Positions 1 to 7,188 of a DNA stretch of 11,536 nt are shown here, piece by piece. A program made the position numbers and the translations under genes. The first letter of the stretch is position 1. Each line of letters starts with the position of its first letter. Origin of the DNA: JAJTHY01 sp964458795 (lineage in GTDB: Bacteria > Pseudomonadota > Alphaproteobacteria > Rickettsiales > Midichloriaceae); contig CAYWJW010000050.1 in the NCBI GenBank assembly GCA_964458795.1, forward strand, positions 1 through 11,536. Reading direction: 5' to 3'. The notes beneath the pieces were generated by a model. It saw only the letters and a program-made list of their open reading frames with translations. It did no database searches and was not told where the DNA came from.

Positions 1-518
1 TCGAGACGCTATCTGCTATCGACTTTATAAATAGTCAATTAAAGCTTGTCCATGCTACTGAACTTCAACCTGGCTTTTCTCTTGTTATCTCTGATATAAA
101 ACTCGCTGGTAATACGAATCACTTACACCTGATAGAATTATTAGAGCGTCCCATTATTTTACCTGCTCTTATCCAAGAAATTGAAAGCTATATAAGCTCC
201 AATTCAAAGCAACTAGTCTTTGCTGATATCACACTTGAAACCGTTGCTCGCGAGCTGGTTTGCGAAGCCACAAGAGTACAACTTACCGAGTTGGAGTGCA
301 AGATACTTGCTGCATTAATAAGCTCAGATAGTAATATCTTAAGCCGCGAGGCAATAAAAACCTCGGTACTTGGATATAGCGAGGACGTACAGACTTCAAC
401 AATTGAAAACCATATATATCACCTTAGGCAAAAGCTTGCGAGCTGCGGGTCCACCATCCAAATAGAAAAGCTTGACGGTGGGTATACGCTGGTTTGTTAT
501 ATAGCTAAGTCAGTATAA
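1..518 (+). CDS. Winged-helix (OmpR-type) transcription regulator, 5' end outside window
   Basis: The reading frame is open from the window edge (first full codon at base 3) to a TAA at 516-518, giving 171 visible residues. The last ~80 residues look like an OmpR/PhoB-type winged helix: a helix with LTELECKILAAL, a recognition-helix region ending in TIENHIYHLRQKL, and the closing wing IEKLDGGYTL. Upstream, a stretch resembling the end of a receiver domain is visible (SLVISDIKL, then LERPIILPALIQEI, comparable to the usual KPF..xxLL.xI ending). The spacing between these two pieces is much shorter than in a standard receiver, so phosphorylation is doubtful. A TTG at 291 could be mistaken for a start, but the frame continues upstream through sensible protein sequence. 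It is inferred to bind DNA in the cytoplasm; its targets cannot be told. Confidence 0.8.
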   Translation, partial: ETLSAIDFINSQLKLVHATELQPGFSLVISDIKLAGNTNHLHLIELLERPIILPALIQEIESYISSNSKQLVFADITLETVARELVCEATRVQLTELECKILAALISSDSNILSREAIKTSVLGYSEDVQTSTIENHIYHLRQKLASCGSTIQIEKLDGGYTLVCYIAKSV

Positions 519-546
519 AATTAGCACGGTAACTCTGCACCTTTTT

Positions 547-600
547 GGGGTTAAGCATAGTTCTCTTAGCTTAGATTTATTAGTATACACCCCTATTTTT
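547..600 (+). terminator. Candidate intrinsic terminator downstream of the winged-helix gene
   Basis: GGGGT (547-551) followed directly by TAAGC (552-556) can pair with GCTTA (569-573) and ACCCC (589-593), leaving a 15-base bulge on the 3' side, and the structure is followed by TATTTTT (594-600). It lies 29 bases after the stop codon in the gap between two convergent genes. The large bulge makes this a weak terminator call. Confidence 0.35.
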
Positions 601-628
601 ACCGATGGAAGTCCCTGTTGAAAATATT

Positions 629-1843
629 TTAACCTCGGCTATTACCTGCTTCTAACTGCACTTCTTGCGATGCAGTATAATAAGCATAACCATTGGCTGC
701 AATCATTACTGTATTGAATATCAAAGCAGCTTTATTTGTGCCAGATATAGAAGCACACAGATTCAATGAAGAAAGCACGGTTTGACCGATATGGAGTATC
801 ATTAATCCCTTTTCAAGCTCTTTTAATGGCCATCCTCCTTGTACTGCACCTTCCATCTGTTTTAAACACCAGTTAGTTGCAAGTAGCGCACCTACGTTAA
901 GTGCACCAAAACCATATAATCTTAAATTCCCCTGCCCACTGAGCATACCAAAACCTAAAGAACCAACTATTTGAGCGCAGGCTAAACTCTTCAAAAAGTT
1001 CTTGTTAAGCAGGAATTTTTCTTGCTGGTGTAGCGGCTTAACCAGTTTAGTCTCAAATAACTCTATAAATTCTTTTACAGTATATGGACTAACCCTTGAA
1101 GTATCCTGTCCATAACAGGTTGGGCCATTATCGAATTGTATATTTGCTATCCTCCCTTCATCAAACAATTTTTTAAAGTCGCGAAAAGCATCATAACCTC
1201 TTTCGTAATAATGCTCTGTATATGCATTATCATTGTATCGTGGCTTAATCCATTTATGAAAGGCTTTAACCTTTTCTGCTATGTCATTGCTCTTAAGCGC
1301 AGCCTCCACAATTGTAACAAAATAGCGATCTGTTATATTCTTTTTTGCTTCTGTATCATTACCTAATATCATCCAGGCAAATAACAGATCTTGGAAAAGC
1401 TGTTGGTATTGTATACTAGTAACTTTGTGATTTTTAAGAAGTGAAAAATTACTGGCATCAGGATATATAGTAGCATTATTGCCAAATTGCATAAAAGATC
1501 TAACAAAGTAATGATTGAAGAATTCTGTATGTGCTTGAACATTAGCATTGCTCATATAATGATTCCTCTCAGGCTTCTTCTCATTTGTAAGCTTCTCAAG
1601 AACCTTTACTCCTTGAATATCACTGTCATATTCAAGATATAAGCCATCCCATATTTCAGAGTATGCTGCTGTAAAATCTCCTTTATACCTAATATCTTCA
1701 TTAAGCATACCCAATAAAACTGGTGAAAGATTTATGTACTCACATTTCTCAAAATAGTGATCCGCACTGATTTTCCAAGCTGATATTGCTTCAGGCTTTA
1801 GTGATATACCTGTAAGCTTCCTAGGATAATCTACTGAGTCCAC
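629..1843 (-). CDS. Unrecognised 404-residue protein with hydrophobic C-terminal helices
   Basis: I do not recognise this protein. The start is a GTG at 1843 preceded by a good ribosome site (GAGAGG, 5 bases upstream); an in-frame TGA just before it excludes a longer form. Residues 1-280 are polar, rich in aromatic residues, Asn, Lys and Glu, with no signal peptide. Residues ~285-389 contain about four hydrophobic stretches (~285-302, 310-327, 347-366, 371-389) rich in Gly and Ala, with short loops. The tail is polar. This suggests a soluble domain anchored by C-terminal membrane helices. The gene stands alone, with a palindromic element directly upstream whose end supplies a likely promoter. 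A secreted effector or membrane-associated host-interaction protein is possible but not shown. The reading frame is long and intact with a proper start, so I am confident it is a real gene. Confidence 0.75.
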   Translation of the reverse strand: MDSVDYPRKLTGISLKPEAISAWKISADHYFEKCEYINLSPVLLGMLNEDIRYKGDFTAAYSEIWDGLYLEYDSDIQGVKVLEKLTNEKKPERNHYMSNANVQAHTEFFNHYFVRSFMQFGNNATIYPDASNFSLLKNHKVTSIQYQQLFQDLLFAWMILGNDTEAKKNITDRYFVTIVEAALKSNDIAEKVKAFHKWIKPRYNDNAYTEHYYERGYDAFRDFKKLFDEGRIANIQFDNGPTCYGQDTSRVSPYTVKEFIELFETKLVKPLHQQEKFLLNKNFLKSLACAQIVGSLGFGMLSGQGNLRLYGFGALNVGALLATNWCLKQMEGAVQGGWPLKELEKGLMILHIGQTVLSSLNLCASISGTNKAALIFNTVMIAANGYAYYTASQEVQLEAGNSRG

Positions 1844-1862
1844 ATAATCCTCTCAATTTAAT

Positions 1863-1898
1863 TAAGTGTATTATACCAAGACCCACAAATAATTAAGT
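1863..1898 (-). promoter_or_regulatory. Extended -10 promoter at the edge of the palindromic element
   Basis: On the minus strand, TGG is followed at once by a perfect TATAAT (bases 1875-1870). This makes a TGn-TATAAT extended -10. The -35 region inside the element (ACTTAA or CTTAAT around 1892-1898) is poor, which extended -10 promoters tolerate. Transcription would begin near 1863 and give a ~20-base leader carrying the GAGAGG ribosome site of the 404-residue gene. The TG comes from the element's terminus and TATAAT from the flanking direct repeat. Confidence 0.5.
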
Positions 1899-2037
1899 GA
1901 ATGCGCTTCATCTTTTGATTTTTTTGGTCGTCGCGGAACACCTAAAATATGTACAATATTATAGGTATTCCGCGACTTCCCAAAAAAACAAAATCTATCG
2001 CGCATTCCCTTAATTATTTATGGGTCTTGGTATTATA
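1869..2037. mobile_element. 155-base near-perfect palindrome with 7-base flanking direct repeats (MITE-like)
   Basis: Bases 1876-2030 form an ungapped inverted repeat centred on base 1953, with two 77-base arms; I count 62 of 77 positions complementary. The outer 31 bases of each arm match at 29 positions, beginning CCAAGACCC and ending with GCGC. The TATTATA at 1869-1875 is repeated directly at 2031-2037, as expected of a target-site duplication. The true boundary could shift by a few bases because the flanks are AT-rich. No open reading frame of note lies inside. The structure fits a small non-autonomous transposable element or a rickettsial-type palindromic element. Transcribed from either side it would form one long hairpin. 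Confidence 0.7.
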
Positions 2038-2162
2038 TAAAAAAAAGCGCTCCAGGTAAAGTATTTTAGACTAGATGTTCTTGCGGCAAGTCACATGCCG
2101 GGTAATGTAAGGTAGTGAAAATATACAACCATTTACACCTGTTAAAATATCAGTTCATACAG
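2038..2162. other. Rest of the 1844-2162 intergenic gap, no gene seen
   Basis: This AT-rich stretch follows the glycosyltransferase stop codon on the minus strand. The only structure I see is a small hairpin, CGGCA (2084-2088), a 7-base loop and TGCCG (2096-2100), without a T run close behind it in either direction. No coding frame, tRNA or clear terminator is visible. The remainder of the gap, 1844-2037, holds the promoter and the palindromic element listed separately. Confidence 0.5.
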
Positions 2163-3557
2163 TTAATTTTTAACCTTCGTAAGGCCATGCGGAGTTTTGT
2201 CCCACTTATGTGGGTCTATATATAATTGATAGGCAGCCTTCATTGCAGCAAAATAATGCATTATAAAATATAACATAAACAGCATCCACTTATACCGTAG
2301 ATATTTATGACCTGAAGTACTTGCTATCATATATGAAGTAAACATAAATTGGACAGTTGCATAAAATAGATTAATCCAAGTAAATAAAATGAGGAAACGA
2401 TTTGCACCCGGGTCAAAGTGAAAAAACCCAAGAATTATTGCAACTGAAAGCGCAATAAGAAAAGGAGCACATAGCATAAGTGTAGGACCTATAAAGAGTA
2501 CATATAAAAAGAACAGAATACCTCTCAAGCTAAACTCTTTAAGGAGATAGTTAGGGTATCTTAAAAATATGAATGAAGTGTGGAAATAACCTTTAATCCA
2601 GCGAGCTCTCTGATTTATCCAAGATTTCATTGTGACAGGAGCTTCTTCAGCAGTATAAGAATAAATTATTTTGATGCGATGACCAGACAAAGCTAACCTG
2701 ATGCCCAAATCCGCATCTTCAGTTACATTATACGGATCCCAAGCTCCAATTTCTAATAGAAATGAAGTTCTAAAATGATTGCTTGAACCTCCTAATGGTA
2801 TTGGATATTTGAAATATCCAGCTACAGGTAAAGCAAACGTATATAAACCTTGGTACTCAATCTCAAACATAGAGGTTAAAAGATTTTCATGACCATTATA
2901 ATAGTGAAGGCGGCATTGAACGGCTACAATATCTTCTCCAGAAGTGGCTAGTGTATTTGCAGCCATTTTTAATTGAAGCGGTTCTGGCCTATCTTCAGCA
3001 TCAAATATGCAAGTTAACTCTCCGGTTGCATATTGTAGCGCATAATCACAGGCTTTGGCCTTGGTTTGTGGCTTAGAAAATGGCACAATTATTGTTTGAA
3101 AATGTTTTGGTGGGTTTAATTTTTTAATAACCTCTAAGGTTTCCTTATCTTCTTCTTCAAGTATCAATAGAATCTGCAATTTATCCTTAGGATAATCCAA
3201 CTCATTCATTGATTTAATAAGTGATGGGACGACTGATCCTTCACGAAAAAGAGCTAGAAGCACTGTGTAGGTAGGTAATTGCTTATCAGTAAGAGCAAAG
3301 CTCATCTTATGATTCAATTCAGCATCATGGATTCTAGATCCCATGAGTATTAATGATAAACGATAGGTATTACTTAATAGAAAAAATACATTGAAGAATA
3401 TATTTGTCCAATAAAGAGTCATATAGAGATCGGTAAAGCTGAAGATTATCATCCCTATTAAAATAGCTAACAAAACAAGCTTCTGCCATGGAACAAGCAC
3501 TTCTTTGGCAGATAAATTAAGGTCGCTTAATAAAAGCCTTTTATTTTCAGTAAGCAA
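2163..3557 (-). CDS. Membrane glycosyltransferase family 2 (cellulose synthase-like, XagB-like)
   Basis: A processive-type GT2 enzyme that would transfer sugars from nucleotide-sugar donors at the inner membrane. Two hydrophobic segments (~27-47 and 51-73) precede the catalytic domain, which opens with LPTYTVLLALFRE (~94-106). Key motifs are DAED (186-189, the DxD metal/nucleotide site), TEDADLG (279-285, catalytic base region) and QRARW (316-320, the QxxRW motif of processive enzymes). About four further membrane segments follow (~345-380, 387-413, 423-446), then the ending PHKWDKTPHG typical of this subgroup. The 464 residues look complete. The start is TTG at 3557 with an AGGT-type site seven bases upstream. 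It follows a predicted outer-membrane barrel gene by 44 bases, an order like that of xagA-xagB in the Xanthomonas xagABC biofilm cluster. The sugar used and product made cannot be read from the sequence. Confidence 0.9.
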   Translation of the reverse strand: MLTENKRLLLSDLNLSAKEVLVPWQKLVLLAILIGMIIFSFTDLYMTLYWTNIFFNVFFLLSNTYRLSLILMGSRIHDAELNHKMSFALTDKQLPTYTVLLALFREGSVVPSLIKSMNELDYPKDKLQILLILEEEDKETLEVIKKLNPPKHFQTIIVPFSKPQTKAKACDYALQYATGELTCIFDAEDRPEPLQLKMAANTLATSGEDIVAVQCRLHYYNGHENLLTSMFEIEYQGLYTFALPVAGYFKYPIPLGGSSNHFRTSFLLEIGAWDPYNVTEDADLGIRLALSGHRIKIIYSYTAEEAPVTMKSWINQRARWIKGYFHTSFIFLRYPNYLLKEFSLRGILFFLYVLFIGPTLMLCAPFLIALSVAIILGFFHFDPGANRFLILFTWINLFYATVQFMFTSYMIASTSGHKYLRYKWMLFMLYFIMHYFAAMKAAYQLYIDPHKWDKTPHGLTKVKN

Positions 3558-3601
3558 GTTAACTACCTATAAACCTATATATACTTAATATACTATTATA
3601 A

Positions 3602-4624
3602 CTAGAACTTATTCTCAAGAGAGATGTAGAAAGAATTATAGGTAAAAGGTTTGTTTTGTATTACGTTATGGAAAGATTTGAGATAAAGCACAGTATCCTT
3701 ATTCAAGTTGAATCCGATTTGAAAATTCAAATTAAAATATGGATTACTACCATCAGTGACAAGATCTGCTGCTATATCTTTCCTTAACGAATTAGCTAAT
3801 ACTGGAGGTAAGCCTAAGCTATCAATATCTGCGTTAATAGCTGACTTACTGAATGGACGCCTGGTATAGCTATAACCATTAAATGTATTATAGAGAGCAA
3901 CAATGAGTAACGTATTGTTATTAAATGGTCTTAATCCTAGCGTTGCATTTAATGCGGCTTCATGATGCCCAGAAATTGGATAAGGTTTATAAGAGGCTTC
4001 TAGATCAATATAGTTACCATAATTAGGCCGCCCTTCCATACCGAATGGTATATTAAATGATTGGCCATATAATAGAGATGCTTTAAAAGCAAGGCGCTGT
4101 TGTATATAATCAATTTTGTCTTTAATTACCAAGTTCCCAGGGTAGAATAGAAATTGCGCACTAAGAGATGAGTAATCTGTCTTAGCCAGCTGAACCTTAG
4201 GGCCAAAGCTAGTATCTAGATTGAAGTAATCTGACGATATAGAAAATGATTGGTATGTCTCGTTATTGAATGAGCTGAAAGCTGTTATATTATCATTATA
4301 GTAATATATAGCTAGATCTCCCACAAGGGTTATATCCGGCTTTAAACCATACTCAACAAAGAATTCTAGACCCTTATAGCCGGTGTTATTTGCGACTTTA
4401 TCATTAACGGTATTGCCCAATGAATCCTGAGCAAAATCACCAGATACCCATTTGGAAGTGGGGGAATAAAATATACTACTGGTTAGCTCAGTCTTGCCTT
4501 TTTCTTGTAACCAGGCTCCAGCAAACGCACTTAGAGGTGCAAAGGCCAAAAATAAAAGCACAAAAAATATGCAAACCCTTGCGCCGGTTTTAAAGCCATG
4601 CCATATATTGTATCCCAGATTCAC
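3602..4624 (-). CDS. Outer-membrane beta-barrel protein, XagA-like
   Basis: The 340-residue protein has a signal peptide: a basic n-region (FKTGAR), a hydrophobic core (~18-30) and a probable cleavage after AFA (residue 35), so the mature chain begins GAWLQEKGK. The mature part alternates polar and aromatic residues in short strands and ends in Phe, as outer-membrane barrels do. A GAW..(P/E)KG start in a barrel protein next to a GT2 enzyme is what I recall of XagA-type proteins; this is family-level inference. The start is GTG at 4624, only 6 bases after the ccmC stop codon and with a weak ribosome site, so translation is probably coupled to ccmC. A role in export or anchoring of the polysaccharide made by the downstream glycosyltransferase is plausible. 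A general porin-like or unrelated barrel is the alternative. Confidence 0.75.
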   Translation of the reverse strand: MNLGYNIWHGFKTGARVCIFFVLLFLAFAPLSAFAGAWLQEKGKTELTSSIFYSPTSKWVSGDFAQDSLGNTVNDKVANNTGYKGLEFFVEYGLKPDITLVGDLAIYYYNDNITAFSSFNNETYQSFSISSDYFNLDTSFGPKVQLAKTDYSSLSAQFLFYPGNLVIKDKIDYIQQRLAFKASLLYGQSFNIPFGMEGRPNYGNYIDLEASYKPYPISGHHEAALNATLGLRPFNNNTLLIVALYNTFNGYSYTRRPFSKSAINADIDSLGLPPVLANSLRKDIAADLVTDGSNPYFNLNFQIGFNLNKDTVLYLKSFHNVIQNKPFTYNSFYISLENKF

Positions 4625-4630
4625 TTGTTA

Positions 4631-5320
4631 TTACCGTAAATTTTTTCTGCTCAATAGCTCTGTTTGTATATTTATTATTAAGATAAGGCAAGTTAAAAAG
4701 ACATGAAAGGCCAATGCTATAAGCAATATTTTTACAATTGCTATATGTATACTTGGTCCAGTTAATTTAAATATGCTGCTTGGCTGATGAAGTGTACTCC
4801 ATAAGTCGACGGAAAATTTTATAATTGGGATGATTATAAAACTAGCTATAGCATAGTAACTTGCAATAGTTGCAGATCCCGCACTGTTTATATTATTATG
4901 GCTAAGGCTATAATATCCAATGTAAATAAACATGAGTAGCAACATGGATGTTAGGCGGGCATCCCATACCCACCAAGCACCCCAGGTTGGTTTACCCCAT
5001 ACAGCTCCTGTGATAAGTGCAATCAGTGTATAACAAGCTCCAATTAAAGATAGGTGACGAGCAATTACAAATAACTGTGGATTCTTTAAAATAATAAAAC
5101 CAGCAGATAATAACGCTATTATACTATAAATTCCTAGAGCAAGCCAAGCTGCTGGAACATGTATATACATAATTTTCACCAATTCACCTTGCAGATAGTC
5201 AGCAGGAGAAGTTGCTATCAAGTATGCAGCTATTGGCAAGATAGTTAATATAGAAAGAACAAGCACCCCAATCAATAGATTGAAGTGCTTGTTGATGAAA
5301 CTAACCGGCAAAATTTTCAT
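4631..5320 (-). CDS. ccmC: Haem exporter subunit CcmC (cytochrome c maturation)
   Basis: CcmC is the inner-membrane protein that presents haem in the periplasm and loads it onto the chaperone CcmE in system I cytochrome c biogenesis. The diagnostic tryptophan-rich periplasmic loop is intact at residues ~108-124 (core WGAWWVWDARLT). The two haem-ligand histidines are present in their usual settings: H54 in HVPAAW and H178 in LHQPSS. About six membrane helices are visible. At 229 residues it is slightly shorter than the E. coli protein but complete. The start is ATG at 5320 with no clear Shine-Dalgarno site. It sits 13 bases after the lipoprotein gene and 6 bases before the barrel gene. No ccmA, ccmB, ccmD or ccmE is in the window, consistent with the scattered ccm genes known from Rickettsiales. 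Confidence 0.95.
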   Translation of the reverse strand: MKILPVSFINKHFNLLIGVLVLSILTILPIAAYLIATSPADYLQGELVKIMYIHVPAAWLALGIYSIIALLSAGFIILKNPQLFVIARHLSLIGACYTLIALITGAVWGKPTWGAWWVWDARLTSMLLLMFIYIGYYSLSHNNINSAGSATIASYYAIASFIIIPIIKFSVDLWSTLHQPSSIFKLTGPSIHIAIVKILLIALAFHVFLTCLILIINIQTELLSRKNLR

Positions 5321-5333
5321 TTAAATTTAAATC

Positions 5334-6566
5334 TTACTGCTTCGATTCCTCAAAGGAAATCTCAACTTTATTTAGCTTATTGTTAATGTCTTCAATTGCA
5401 TTTACGCTTATACGACTTGCGTTAACGTCTTTATCTATCAAATATTTCCTAACCTTTATAGCTCGTTGTAAGGAATTTCTTCTAGCTTCAGTTGCGTTTC
5501 CATCTTTAGAAAATGCATAACTTTGAATTTTAACATTCTTGCCTGGATTCCTTTTAAGATCATCAGCAATCTGGTCAAGCGTTGAAGTTCCTGTAGCTGG
5601 TATATCAACCTGAGACTCTGTGTAGTCCAAAGTTGCTAATCTACCAACAGAGACTGTAGCATTGGTTGGATGCGCTTGCTCACTACTCATTGGCGAGGCT
5701 GTAGGTTGTTGTTGATTTGCAACAACGTTGTGAGGGCTAGCGCTACTACTTATATCTGCAGCAGATTTTGTAGCAAGTTCAGGTGTGTTCACAGCTGAAG
5801 CACTCGAACTTGTGGGGGCTACAGGTGCTGTAGGTGCTACAGGAACTGCTGGAACTGTTGTAGGTGCTATAGGTGCTATAGGTGCCACAGGAACTGCTGG
5901 AACTGTCGGAGCCACAGTTGGAGCTGGCACAGCCATCGGGGCTGGAGCAGCATTGTGAGGTGCCTGCATTGGCTGATGCACAGTTTTAGGAGCTTCAGTT
6001 GGCGCAACAGGAGTTGCAGGTTTTTCCTCAGCGCTTACTGTAGCGGGGGCTACCTGTATGGTTTCCTCTATTACTGGTGCAGTAACAGCGGCTTCTGTAG
6101 CTTTAGCTTTTGGCGCATTATAAGAATCAACCTTAGTAGGCTTAGGTTTCTTTTTTACTTTAGGTTTAGGATGAGCTTTTTTATGAACTACAGGGGTATA
6201 ATTGGCCTTTAGTTCTGGAAGACATGAGTCAGCTGGTATGTAACCAAGAGTTTGTATTCTATTAGCTGTTGAAGTATAAGTAGTTTCGGTACAAGTAATC
6301 TCTTTAAGTCCATCTTCAGAAACTGTTATAACACCTTCACGATGCATATGGACGTGATTATGTTTGTGAGAGTTATTATGTATAATTTCTTCTACTGGAG
6401 CGGCCCGCACCTCTGGTTCTACCTGATTGTCTTCACATATAGGCTCTGCACATTCAGCTGATTTGTTACCCCTAAATTTTCCAAGCGATGCATTTACATA
6501 TGTGCAAGAAGATAAAGTAGTGGATAGAGCTATGAAGCCTGTGATTATTAGAACTTTTTTCAACAT
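5334..6566 (-). CDS. OmpA-family lipoprotein with His-rich and Pro/Ala-rich linker
   Basis: The 410-residue protein starts at ATG 6566 with a lipoprotein signal peptide: MLKK, a hydrophobic core and the lipobox LSSC (Cys21). It then has a His-rich patch (~63-75, core HKHNHVHMH), a basic Lys/Pro stretch (~128-145) and a long Pro/Ala/Val/Thr region (~180-255) with internal repeats. The C-terminal ~110 residues (~303-410) resemble an OmpA/Pal-type peptidoglycan-binding domain. In it SLQRAIKVRKYLI carries the conserved Arg, but the usual TD..G..N segment is replaced by SYAFSKDGNATEARRN, a variant I associate with alphaproteobacterial proteins. It is inferred to tether the outer membrane to peptidoglycan, with a flexible linker. 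The His patch could bind metal or haem, which would be notable beside ccmC, but this is not shown. It appears to be the first gene of the four-gene run. Confidence 0.85.
   Translation of the reverse strand: MLKKVLIITGFIALSTTLSSCTYVNASLGKFRGNKSAECAEPICEDNQVEPEVRAAPVEEIIHNNSHKHNHVHMHREGVITVSEDGLKEITCTETTYTSTANRIQTLGYIPADSCLPELKANYTPVVHKKAHPKPKVKKKPKPTKVDSYNAPKAKATEAAVTAPVIEETIQVAPATVSAEEKPATPVAPTEAPKTVHQPMQAPHNAAPAPMAVPAPTVAPTVPAVPVAPIAPIAPTTVPAVPVAPTAPVAPTSSSASAVNTPELATKSAADISSSASPHNVVANQQQPTASPMSSEQAHPTNATVSVGRLATLDYTESQVDIPATGTSTLDQIADDLKRNPGKNVKIQSYAFSKDGNATEARRNSLQRAIKVRKYLIDKDVNASRISVNAIEDINNKLNKVEISFEESKQ
5831..5906 (-). repeat. Imperfect 48-base direct repeat in the lipoprotein linker
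   Basis: A 28-base sequence at 5831-5858 recurs at 5879-5906 with one mismatch, an offset of 48 bases or 16 codons. It encodes the twice-occurring peptide TVPAVPVAP (residues ~221-229 and 237-245). Shorter GGTGCTAT(A) units lie between. Such in-frame repeats can expand or contract and so change linker length between strains. Confidence 0.75.
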
Positions 6567-6620
6567 AAATTATACCAAATTCTCAATTCCTTAAAGATAT
6601 TTAGAGCATAAATATTACAA

Positions 6621-6650
6621 TTGCAAGTGTAGAAAATAAAATGGTATTAT
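6621..6650 (+). promoter_or_regulatory. Candidate promoter for the SixA-type phosphatase gene
   Basis: TTGCAA (6621-6626) and TATTAT (6645-6650) are separated by 18 bases, and TGG directly precedes the -10 hexamer, making it an extended -10. Transcription would start near 6657 with a ~22-base leader before the ATG at 6679. The region 6567-6678 separates two divergent genes, and TTGCAA is itself palindromic, so a back-to-back promoter is possible, but I see no convincing -10 on the other strand. Confidence 0.5.
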
Positions 6651-6678
6651 ATATTTGTATACTAAATTACTATGGAAA

Positions 6679-7188
6679 ATGAAAAAACTTTATCTACTTA
6701 GACATGCTGAAGCTGAAAAGAAGACTGGGCAGAGCGATTTTGAGCGCTCACTAACTTCCTTTGGCGAGTTTCAGGCAGAGCTTCTTGGCGAGCATATGAA
6801 AGAAAATAGTATAATCCCAAATTTGATAATCTGTTCAGATGCCATTCGTACAAAACAGACTTTACATGCTATAAATAAGTCTCTCAAATTATCTCATAAC
6901 GCACTTGTATATGAGCATAAGATATACAATTCATCAGTAGAGGAGTTAGAGAATCAAATTTTGCATACTAAAGACTCAGTAGATTCTCTTATGCTGATCG
7001 CCCATAATCCAGCCATAACTACATTACCACTTAAGTTGCAATTATCAGGTAAAATTGCGGGACTTTACGACTTTAATTCCACCTGTAAGTTTGTATCGAT
7101 TAACCTAGAGTTAACTTCATGGGACAAACTTTTAAGTGCTAAAGGCACAGTTGAAAACATTATTTGCCCTGGATTACCGCATCATTGA
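6679..7188 (+). CDS. sixA: SixA-type phosphohistidine phosphatase (histidine phosphatase superfamily)
   Basis: This 169-residue cytoplasmic enzyme belongs to the branch-1 histidine phosphatases. The N-terminal LLRHAEAE holds the RHG-type signature with catalytic His9 (Arg8-His9). SDAIRTKQT supplies the second Arg (R57), and LIAHNP supplies the second catalytic His (H109). Length is close to E. coli SixA (161 residues), which dephosphorylates phosphohistidine in phosphorelay or PTS proteins; the substrate here is unknown. I chose the ATG at 6679, where MKKLYLLRH begins as expected. A TTG at 6655 in frame would lie at or before the predicted transcription start and has no ribosome site. The gene has its own predicted promoter and a terminator, with a small mobile element inserted between stop codon and terminator. 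Confidence 0.88.
   Translation: MKKLYLLRHAEAEKKTGQSDFERSLTSFGEFQAELLGEHMKENSIIPNLIICSDAIRTKQTLHAINKSLKLSHNALVYEHKIYNSSVEELENQILHTKDSVDSLMLIAHNPAITTLPLKLQLSGKIAGLYDFNSTCKFVSINLELTSWDKLLSAKGTVENIICPGLPHH

Noticed and set aside
1860..1899. Direct repeat AATTAAGTG at ~1860-1868 and ~1891-1899
   Set aside because: Short and AT-rich; chance is the simplest reading, and it crosses the element boundary.
2041..2062. AGCGCT followed by a T run on the minus strand as terminator of the glycosyltransferase gene
   Set aside because: The six-base palindrome cannot form a stem with a loop, so it is not a usable intrinsic terminator.
5955..6212. Plus-strand open frame opposite the lipoprotein gene
   Set aside because: It is the antisense of the Pro/Ala and Lys-rich coding region, with unlikely composition and no ribosome site. 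Similar opposite-strand frames at 1136-1366, 4494-4706, 7555-7764 and 8719-9069 were rejected for the same reason.
6569..6580. TGG-TATAAT on the minus strand directly before the lipoprotein ATG
   Set aside because: It looks like an extended -10 but transcription would start at or after the start codon, removing the ATG and the signal peptide. Kept only as a curiosity; the real promoter is probably further upstream.
6655..6678. Upstream in-frame TTG as the start of the phosphatase gene
   Set aside because: It lies at or before the predicted transcription start, has no ribosome site, and would add eight residues ahead of the standard MKKLYLLRH beginning.
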